From: CAZRGV01 sp964599655
GTDB taxonomy: Bacteria; Planctomycetota; Planctomycetia; Isosphaerales; Isosphaeraceae
Reading direction: 5' to 3'
Assembly (NCBI GenBank): GCA_964599655.1
Contig: CAZRGV010000091.1
Location: forward strand, 1-26,083
Length of the DNA stretch: 26,083 bases
Shown: positions 1 to 5,708 of the stretch, one piece after another
Layout: each line of letters begins with the position of its first letter
How positions within the stretch are numbered: position 1 is the first letter of the stretch
Position numbers and translations under genes: made by a program
The notes under the pieces: model-generated
The model's database searches: none
Told to the model about the DNA's origin: nothing
Seen by the model: only the letters and a program-made list of their open reading frames with translations

Positions 1-23
1 GTGCTCCGACTGGTCGAGGAAGA

Positions 24-660
24 CACTGGTGGACAAGCCACCCGTGCCACCCGACTTCCTGTGGCACAGGAGCGATCCACCAGTGCTCCGAATGATCGAG
101 GAAGACACTGGTGGACAAGCCACCAGTGGCACCCGACGGTGCTCCGAACGGTCGATCGAAGACACTGGTGGACAAGCCACCAGTGGCACCCGACCAACTG
201 AGCGAGGAAGACACTGGTGGCTGGTGCAGCAGAGCACTCGGTCAGTAGAAGTGGGTGGCACTGGTGGCTTGTCCACCAGTGCTCCGACTGGTCGAGGAAG
301 ACACTGGTGGACAAGCCACCCGTGCCACCCGACCGAATGATCGAGGAAGACACGGGTGGACAAGCCACCCGTGGCACCCGACCGAATGATCGAGAAAGAC
401 ACGGGTGGACAAACCACCCGTGGCACCCGAGCAGCGGTTGGTCTTGGTGGCTTATCCACCAGAGCCCCAGATCAGTAGAAGTGGGTGGCACTGGTGGCTT
501 GTCCACCAGTGCTCCGAGTGGTCGAGGAAGACACTGGTGGACAAGCCACCAGTGGCACCCGACGGTGCTCCGAACGGTCGATCGAAGACACGGGTGGACA
601 AGCCACCCGTGGCACCCGACCGAAGGATCGAGGAAGACACTGGTGGACAAGTCACCAGTA
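24..660. repeat. Array of about 13 palindromic hairpin repeats
   Basis: The core unit is 23 nt: arm CACTGGTGG, loop ACAAG, arm CCACCAGTG. Forward units lie at 24-46, 106-128, 163-185, 302-324, 351-373, 400-422, 532-554, 589-611 and 638-660. Reverse units (loop CTTGT) lie at 259-281 and 489-511. Decayed units lie near 61-85, 212-234 and 442-464. Forward units are mostly preceded by GATCGAGGAAGA or GATCGAAGA and followed by GCACCCGACC. Three units (351, 400, 589) carry a T-to-G change in the left arm matched by A-to-C in the right arm, so pairing is kept. Longer blocks are duplicated inside the array (1-55 equals 279-333; 96-165 equals 522-591). Open frames run through the array because the unit has no stop in any frame; I do not regard them as genes. 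It resembles REP/BIME-type elements, but no RAYT transposase is in the window. Confidence 0.93.
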
Positions 661-1200
661 CCACCCGACGCTGAGCTTGGTCGATCGGTCGATCACTGAG
701 GTTCGGCGGGGTGTGTCGGCGAGGGACCGACACGGACCCGAGGGCGTGTCGTGTCCGTGCCAGCTTGCCCTTGGTTTTGGCTTGCCGGGATTGGGCCGGG
801 TGTCCGTGGTCTGGCGGACGAGAGCACAGGCACCCGTTGGGGTGGGGTGGGCCCTCGCGTCACAACCGTGGTCGACGGGAGTAGGATCGCATGGAGGACG
901 ATCGTCAGATTATCACATCTTGGGTCGGAATCCATGGGATCGATGGCCTTTCTTTGAGTGGGTTTCTCCCACTGCGGTCCCTGCTCCGGTTCGGGTACGG
1001 CGGATTGTTCGGGCCGTCCACGTGATCGGGGGTGATTCCGATTGAGGTGTCGGGCACGAGATCGCGCGAGTCGGGCGCGGTTCGAAGGAGGCGGCACGCA
1101 CCGTGGCGTGTTGTGCATCCTTCGGACCGGCGCGGTTTGACGCGGTTGGCAAGGGTCTACCCGACTCCGGAGACAACCCTATTCCCCCCCTTTTGAGTTG
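661..1200. other. Gene-free spacer between the repeat array and the M15-like gene
   Basis: No convincing gene is seen here. The long frames that cross it come out of the repeat array and have no recognisable content. Two mutually exclusive hairpins can form: 713-719 with 727-733 (GTGTCGG/CCGACAC), or 731-737 with 753-759 (CACGGAC/GTCCGTG). Neither is followed by a T-tract, so neither looks like an intrinsic terminator. The promoter of the gene at 1214 should lie here, but I find no clear -35/-10 pair. Confidence 0.6.
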
Positions 1201-1213
1201 AGGAGTCGATGCC

Positions 1214-2014
1214 ATGGCGAGCGCTGAGGAGAAACTCAAGGCGTACGTGGACGCGATGGAGAAGAAGCTGGGGAGCGAGATCCAGAAGGCGTTGATTGGC
1301 ATTCCGTCGATGGAGCGTCGGGTGTTGGCGATTCGAGGGTATCTGAAATATCCGTCGATGGGTCGAGGGACCATCCGGGCCAACTGGGCGTGGTCGGATG
1401 AGGAGATGGAGGCGTTCAAGAAGACGGCCGAGTTCGTCAAGATGAAGCAGGCGGTCGAGGATGTGAAAAAGACGTTCGCGTCGCAGAATCCTGGCTATTC
1501 GCTGGGGGTGGACGCCAACAAGGTTCGCAGCCTCGAGGCTCAGGTTCGGCTTTGGAACCAGAACGGCTCCGTGCACAAGCTGGGCGAGGAGCTGAAGCGC
1601 AAGCTGCTGAAGGCTCTGGAGTCGATGCCGGAGGCGCCGGACACGACGAGTCTGGAGGAATTCCAGAAGGTTCTGACCAAGGCCGACCTGAGCGGCTCCC
1701 CGACGAATGCGACGCCGGGGCTCTCGCAGCACGGCCAGGCCAGGGCGTTCGACTTCGTGGTGTCCAAGGGGAAGGTGGTCGTCGCGGGAACCGTCACGGC
1801 GACGATCCCGGAGAAGTGGGAGAATCCGGGCTGGACGGCCAAGCTCAAGAAGGCCGTGAAGGATGCCGGCGACCAGTTTTCGGGGCCGCTTCCCGCGCCG
1901 TACGAGCCGTGGCACTACGCCTACAAATGTGCGTCGGCGGCCGTCGAGGAAGAGACCCGGTCGGGCCACTCGTTCTCGACGGACCTGTGTGGGACGTCGC
2001 TACGAAGACATTGA
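1214..2014 (+). CDS. M15-family metallopeptidase-like protein
   Basis: This 266-residue protein has no signal peptide. Its C-terminal half carries the M15 (VanY / D,D- or L,D-carboxypeptidase / phage endolysin) signature. Residues 105-117 (VRSLEAQVRLWNQ) resemble the YRS...Q..LW stretch of that family. SQHGQARAFD at 171-180 gives HxxxxxxD with H173 and D180 as zinc ligands, and EPWH at 231-234 gives the catalytic Glu and the third zinc ligand. In this family such enzymes cut D-Ala or D-amino-acid peptide bonds in peptidoglycan stems. The N-terminal 90 residues are helical, charged and unfamiliar to me. The start ATG at 1214 has AGGAG at 1201-1205, 8 nt away. The Cys-containing tail after residue 237 is not typical of the family. 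A cell-wall peptidase without a secretion signal suggests an endolysin-like or effector-like role, or export by another route; that is inference. Confidence 0.7.
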   Translation: MASAEEKLKAYVDAMEKKLGSEIQKALIGIPSMERRVLAIRGYLKYPSMGRGTIRANWAWSDEEMEAFKKTAEFVKMKQAVEDVKKTFASQNPGYSLGVDANKVRSLEAQVRLWNQNGSVHKLGEELKRKLLKALESMPEAPDTTSLEEFQKVLTKADLSGSPTNATPGLSQHGQARAFDFVVSKGKVVVAGTVTATIPEKWENPGWTAKLKKAVKDAGDQFSGPLPAPYEPWHYAYKCASAAVEEETRSGHSFSTDLCGTSLRRH

Positions 2015-2259
2015 TGGATTGATTGGCATTCGGCGGAGACGTGACGGTCCGGTCGGATCTTGTGGGTGTCGAGCGGTCGAGGTCACTTGTTCGTGACGTT
2101 GGTCCCGGGCGCCTCGCGACGCCGTGAACCATGATCGATGAGCCGTCTTCACTGAGGCAAACCGCTTCGGTCACAAGTCGTTATATAAGAAGAATTGCGG
2201 GAATGCGAGTGCTACGGGTGGCTCGTCCGTTCGTGTCTTCGATCCGTACCCAACCGGAA

Positions 2260-2286
2260 CACTGGCGTGCAGGCCGCCCGTGGCAC
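2260..2286 (+). repeat. Decayed copy of the palindromic repeat
   Basis: Aligned without gaps to the array consensus (palindrome plus the following GCAC), 20 of 27 positions match. The outer arm bases CACTGG and GTGGCAC are intact, while the centre has drifted. It looks like an old isolated insertion of the same family found at 24-660 and 3807-3829. A chance match is possible, but less likely because the agreement runs along the whole unit and into the flank. Confidence 0.5.
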
Positions 2287-2318
2287 ACGATTGCAAATCG
2301 TTGTGAAGTCAAGACTTC
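2287..2318. promoter_or_regulatory. Two adjacent inverted repeats, possible operator or leader structure
   Basis: ACGATT-GCA-AATCGT at 2287-2301 and GAAGTC-AA-GACTTC at 2305-2318 are both perfect 6-bp inverted repeats, 3 nt apart. They sit about 100 nt before the preferred GTG start of the alpha/beta hydrolase gene. They could be a double operator or leader RNA hairpins. The short loops fit DNA dyads better than stable RNA stems. The function is inferred from position only. Confidence 0.4.
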
Positions 2319-2414
2319 CTGTCATGCCTGCGGATCATGGTGAATGACGTCGGGCGCAATCCGTCCATTCCATCGTTTCAAGAGAAACCGGCCGCGCGCC
2401 GGAAGGAAGAATCC

Positions 2415-3374
2415 GTGAGTTACCCCGTGCTCGAGTTGGACAAGACGAATTCGATGGGTGGGACCGTGCTCACCTCGAAGGGAAGTGGATGGCTGAGGCC
2501 GACGGGCGTCTTCTTGCCCGACCCCAGCGTCGTCGCGGACCGTTCGCTGACGGTCCTACTCTGGTTCCACGGGTATTACGTCAAGGATATCCCGGCCCTC
2601 TTTTACAAGGAGGCGACCAAGCTGCTGCAAGCGGTGCTCGACTCCAAGAGGCGCATCGTCCTGGTGGCGCCGCACCTGGGATGGTACCAGAACTCGGCGA
2701 ACACCGATTACAACGCGTCGGCGCTGGGCGGTGGCAAAGGGTGCGAGGCGTATCTCGACCAGGTTCTGGGCGCTCTGGCCGATTGGTTCCGGTCCACGCG
2801 GAACGACATCGACCAGGAGTCGAAGCCGGCGCGGCCATTCGACGTCGCCGAGCTTTACGTTGCGGGACATTCGGGGGGCGGACGGGGCGTGATGAGCGTG
2901 GTTTCGTCGCTGGGACGCTACCAGGATTTGCTCCGGGAGTGCTGGGGATTCGACTGCATTTACGGCTCCGGGCAGACGTGGTACGAGTGGGCGAGATCGC
3001 AAGGACGCATGCCGCTTTATTTCTACTTTGGTCAAGGCACCAAGCCGGCGTTCCACGGTGATGTGCTCGGCTTCTGGAAGCGGGTGTACGGCACCCCGAA
3101 GAGTCCGCTGCCGCTCGGCTCACGGATGCTGAACGTCTACCTGGCGCCGGCGCTGCCGGGCTCGGAGGTTGACTCGGTGGCCTTTCAGCTCAGCGAGGAC
3201 CTCAAGGCCAAGCCCAAGGCGGCCAATCGCTACGAGGAGATCCGCAAGCAGGTGGATCCCCTGCTGGACAACCCGACCTCGTACTGGTCGAAGATCATCA
3301 GCCTGGGGCTGAAGGACCATTACCCGGTCGTTTCCGACCTGCTCGGACCGCGGATCAAGCAGAGCATCCTGTGA
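2415..3374 (+). CDS. Alpha/beta hydrolase-fold protein
   Basis: I take GTG 2415 as the start because GGAAGGAAG at 2401-2409 sits 5 nt before it; the longer frame from ATG 2337 lacks a binding site. This gives 319 residues. An oxyanion-type WFHGYY lies at residues 50-55, and the nucleophile elbow GHSGGGR at 151-157 has S153. DHYPVV at 301-306 offers H302 as the catalytic His. The acid residue is not obvious. There is no signal peptide or membrane segment, so the protein should be cytoplasmic. The order of these motifs is typical of esterase/lipase-like alpha/beta hydrolases, but the substrate cannot be told. The gene stands alone, about 400 nt after the M15-like gene and about 160 nt before the next one. 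Confidence 0.72.
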   Translation: MSYPVLELDKTNSMGGTVLTSKGSGWLRPTGVFLPDPSVVADRSLTVLLWFHGYYVKDIPALFYKEATKLLQAVLDSKRRIVLVAPHLGWYQNSANTDYNASALGGGKGCEAYLDQVLGALADWFRSTRNDIDQESKPARPFDVAELYVAGHSGGGRGVMSVVSSLGRYQDLLRECWGFDCIYGSGQTWYEWARSQGRMPLYFYFGQGTKPAFHGDVLGFWKRVYGTPKSPLPLGSRMLNVYLAPALPGSEVDSVAFQLSEDLKAKPKAANRYEEIRKQVDPLLDNPTSYWSKIISLGLKDHYPVVSDLLGPRIKQSIL

Positions 3375-3410
3375 CGAGGGAACTCCGGGACCGTCTCCTC
3401 CGTCCGGCGA

Positions 3411-3439
3411 CTGGAATCGTCGGGCGAGTGGGGGATAAT
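3411..3439 (+). promoter_or_regulatory. Weak candidate promoter for the small membrane protein
   Basis: GATAAT at 3434-3439 is a good -10 match. CTGGAA at 3411-3416, 17 nt upstream, matches TTGACA at only three of six positions. It lies about 95 nt before the GTG start at 3535. Confidence 0.3.
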
Positions 3440-3534
3440 AAGGGCGCACCGCACGTTTCGGCGCCGGGTGGAGCATCGATCCCCCAGGCGACGAGTGGAA
3501 TCCCCCCGAGCCCTGGTTTCTGGAGAGCCGCGCC

Positions 3535-3945
3535 GTGTCGAACGCGGAGATGTTGAAGTCGATCGCCCTGATCGTGGGCCTGGCGGTCGTGATCGTCATC
3601 GGGCTGGTCGTGATCACCCGGCTGCGGAGCGAACTCCAGGGGGACGAGGGAAAAGGGTCGTCGAAGGACGACCTGCTCGCCTCGTTCCAGGACGCGTACG
3701 AGGCCGGGGAAATCGACACCGAAGAGTATGAACAGGTGCGTAATTCACTCGATCGCAAGACCCGAGGGGGCTCGCGACCGACCGTGTCTTCCTCGATCAC
3801 TTCGAGCACTGGTGGACAAGCCACCAGTGCCACCCAGCCGCCGGCCGAAACCAGGCCCGAGTCCCCTGCCCCGATCAAACCGACCGGGTTGAGCGTGTCC
3901 GACGATGGCGAGACGACCTCGGAACCGCCTGGCCCGTCGACCTGA
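3535..3945 (+). CDS. Small membrane-anchored protein with SHOCT-like segment
   Basis: This 136-residue protein starts at GTG 3535, with GGAG about 9 nt upstream. Residues 8-29 form one hydrophobic helix (IALIVGLAVVIVIGLVV), so the rest of the chain probably faces one side of the inner membrane. Residues 44-72 (DDLLASFQDAYEAGEIDTEEY and onward) resemble the short SHOCT-type helical pair (LxxLxxxGxIxxEEYxxxR) seen at the end of many small membrane proteins. The tail from about residue 75 is rich in Ser, Thr, Pro and Gly and looks disordered. Part of that tail (residues about 83-100) is encoded by a copy of the genomic palindromic repeat. The function is unknown. Confidence 0.72.
   Translation: MSNAEMLKSIALIVGLAVVIVIGLVVITRLRSELQGDEGKGSSKDDLLASFQDAYEAGEIDTEEYEQVRNSLDRKTRGGSRPTVSSSITSSTGGQATSATQPPAETRPESPAPIKPTGLSVSDDGETTSEPPGPST
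3782..3836 (-). repeat. Palindromic repeat copy inside a coding sequence
   Basis: The 23-nt palindrome lies at 3807-3829. Similarity to the array extends on both sides. Read on the minus strand, GGGTGG precedes the palindrome and CTCGAAGTGATCGAGGAAGACAC follows it, matching the flanks of the reverse units at 259-281 and 489-511 closely. It therefore seems to be a copy of the same roughly 55-nt element. It sits in frame in the gene at 3535-3945 and adds residues such as STGGQATSAT to the low-complexity tail. Confidence 0.88.
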
Positions 3946-4095
3946 CGTCGGGCACGCTGGGATGGATGGATGGTCCGCCGACCGGTCCATGGATTTGAAA
4001 TCGGACAATACCTGGATTCCAGGGTCTTTACGATGGGCCGGACGCGCTCGTAAAATCCCGATCGGCGTCCGGTAGCGACTGGCCGAGCGGAGCGA

Positions 4096-4135
4096 TTTCG
4101 GCGGAGCGAATCGGACATTTATAAATATTTATACA
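4096..4135 (+). promoter_or_regulatory. AT-rich palindromic promoter region
   Basis: An AT-only island at 4118-4133 stands out in a GC-rich setting. It contains the perfect 12-nt palindrome ATAAATATTTAT (4121-4132). TATAAA (4120-4125) and TATACA (4130-4135) are both plausible -10 hexamers. TTTCGG at 4096-4101 is a poor -35, 18 nt before the first of them. The palindrome overlapping the -10 could also be a regulator binding site. It drives into the gene at 4173. Confidence 0.5.
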
Positions 4136-4172
4136 TACTGACATCATCGTCGCCTTGAGGCAACGGCCACCA

Positions 4173-5042
4173 ATGCCCAAAACCTACGAGAAGGATTACG
4201 GCCCCAAGAGGGTGGAAAACGCGACTTACGCTCAGGCGAGGTCCGAGGTCGGCAAATACTTTGGCGAACTCATCCGGAAGCGAATCTGGAACGGCAGCAC
4301 CGAGACGAATTCCAGACCCAGCCTGCCGATACCCAGCGTGGAGGTCCAGGATTACATTCTGAGCTTCGGGGGTAACACGGCCGTGAGGAACTTTGACAAG
4401 TTCTTTCACAACCCCGAGCGAACCAACGGCATTGGCGTAGCGAAGTCTTGGGTGCGCGGGTACCTTGCCTGGTATTTCCCCCAGAACGAGACGGCGAATC
4501 ACCTTGCCAACCGCGACGAGATGGACTATCAACCCCAGTTCTGGGATATCGTGAACGAGGGGGCCCTGATTCGGGCGAAGGAGGAGTATCCGAACTTCCC
4601 CTGGACCCTGGAACTCGTCAAGATGGCGTACGGCCCGTGGCGGCATCCCGACATCCCGGACCGTTCCCTGACTCGCATCAACATGAATTTGCAAGGAGAG
4701 ACCATCATGACGTGGGCGGACGCCCAGTTCCGTCAGGAGGTCTTCGGCAAGTCGGTTTCGTGCTACCTGCCGCGCAACTGCTCCAAGAGTTCGCAGGTCC
4801 TTCAGATTGGCGGCGAGCTGTATAGCGACTGGGTCGAGGCGAAGGATGCCAGTCACGGACACCCGATGACGACCGTGCGAGCGGCGTTCGCCGCGAAGGA
4901 TGGCGTGTTCGCCACGCCGTTGCGGAGCACGTCGGAAAATCCGAATCGGCGGGCGTTCAAGGTGCGTGTCGGCTCGGCGATGTGGACGATTGTCTTCAAC
5001 GCGGTCAACCCGCCGTACATCGTGACTCTGTTCAAGAGCTGA
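4173..5042 (+). CDS. Unrecognised 289-residue protein
   Basis: I do not recognise this protein. I prefer ATG 4173 (MPKTYEKDYG...) over the in-frame TTG at 4155; TGAGG at 4156-4160 lies 12 nt upstream of the ATG, a long but usable spacing. There is no signal peptide and no membrane helix. The chain is rich in aromatic residues (YLAWYFPQ, FWDIV, PNFPWTL, YGPWRHPD), which suggests a compact globular fold. Codon use and composition look like real coding sequence. It has its own AT-rich promoter and long non-coding flanks on both sides. It may belong with the other orphan soluble proteins in this stretch, but nothing in the sequence proves a link. Confidence 0.72.
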   Translation: MPKTYEKDYGPKRVENATYAQARSEVGKYFGELIRKRIWNGSTETNSRPSLPIPSVEVQDYILSFGGNTAVRNFDKFFHNPERTNGIGVAKSWVRGYLAWYFPQNETANHLANRDEMDYQPQFWDIVNEGALIRAKEEYPNFPWTLELVKMAYGPWRHPDIPDRSLTRINMNLQGETIMTWADAQFRQEVFGKSVSCYLPRNCSKSSQVLQIGGELYSDWVEAKDASHGHPMTTVRAAFAAKDGVFATPLRSTSENPNRRAFKVRVGSAMWTIVFNAVNPPYIVTLFKS

Positions 5043-5708
5043 ATTCGCCCAAGCCGCGTCTCAGCCTTTCGTCCGGAAGATCAGGAGGAAGGGAATCGAG
5101 CGGTGGCCGGCCGCGTCTGACGGACCCGACCGAGTCGCAACGCGTTTGCGAACGGGCCTCGGGTGTCAGCGGCCGTCCTTGCCCCATGCTTTGGCCTGGC
5201 TCGACGTTGGAATGCGAATCCAGGACGACGCGTGGCATCCGAAAGACAGGCTCAACCCGGTCCATTCCCTTCGGCCTGGGAGGATTCTCTCGCATGGTTC
5301 GCGGGCCTTGCCGCGTACCGTGTGGAAGGGAATCGACGGGGCGGGTGTCCGTCGGGAATCGTCAACGGCTCGCCCACCACGCGGGAGGTCTGGCATTTTT
5401 GGCGTGACCCTGGCGGAGAGGAGGACGCGCTGGCTCGTTCCATGCGACGAATGCCCTCGCGATAACGTCTTTTCTCACAAACGTTTCAGGCGAAACCTCG
5501 CGCGAGGGACGCGTGTTGAAGAGGTGGGGAGGGAGGCACGGGATTGGCGTCGAAGGCCCGAACCGGAACGTCGAGGAACCGGAACACGTTGCGGCCGGAG
5601 CGAGCGACGCTTGCGGGTGCTTGGGGGAATGTTAAAATTGTCTGATGCCGTTCGAATGGTTTCGAGTCATGCCCTCAGCCCCTCTCCTCGGGCAAGGATC
5701 CGGATACG
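5043..5708. other. Gene-free spacer before the kinase gene
   Basis: About 665 nt. Several open frames cross it but have Arg/Pro/Ser-rich, random-looking translations and no start signals, and I do not accept them. The only supported element is the candidate kinase promoter at 5611-5638. No terminator is evident after the gene ending at 5042. Confidence 0.55.
5611..5638 (+). promoter_or_regulatory. Candidate promoter of the Ser/Thr kinase gene
   Basis: TTGCGG at 5611-5616 and TAAAAT at 5633-5638 are separated by 16 nt and resemble a sigma-70 type promoter. The spacing puts the transcript start about 65 nt before the kinase ATG at 5709. Confidence 0.5.

Larger units (their letters stand above)
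2015..2414. other. Spacer upstream of the alpha/beta hydrolase gene
   Basis: About 400 nt without a supported gene. It holds a weak hairpin after the M15-like gene (2082-2086 with 2093-2097, GTCAC/GTGAC, no T-tract), an AT-rich TTATATAAG at 2181-2189 that could be a -10 region, a decayed copy of the palindromic repeat at 2260-2286, and two adjacent inverted repeats at 2287-2318. An upstream in-frame ATG at 2337 exists but has no ribosome binding site. Confidence 0.5.

Noticed and set aside
24..660. CRISPR array
   Set aside because: The conserved units are full palindromes in both orientations, the spacers are conserved and short rather than unique, copies occur elsewhere singly, and no cas gene is present.
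713..759. Two overlapping alternative hairpins as a riboswitch
   Set aside because: There is no T-tract, no gene follows closely, and no known aptamer pattern is visible. They are probably chance pairing in GC-rich DNA.
1..1045. Long plus- and minus-strand open frames through the repeat array, with peptides such as TGGQATSGTR and HWWTSHQ
   Set aside because: The repeat has no stop in any frame, so these frames are a by-product. They have no start signals and their non-repeat ends are random-looking.
1292..2031. 13-nt direct repeat TTGATTGGCATTC at 1292-1304 and 2019-2031, near the start and end of the M15-like gene
   Set aside because: One copy is inside the coding sequence, there is no integrase or other mobile-element mark, and the match is short. 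I do not treat it as attachment sites.
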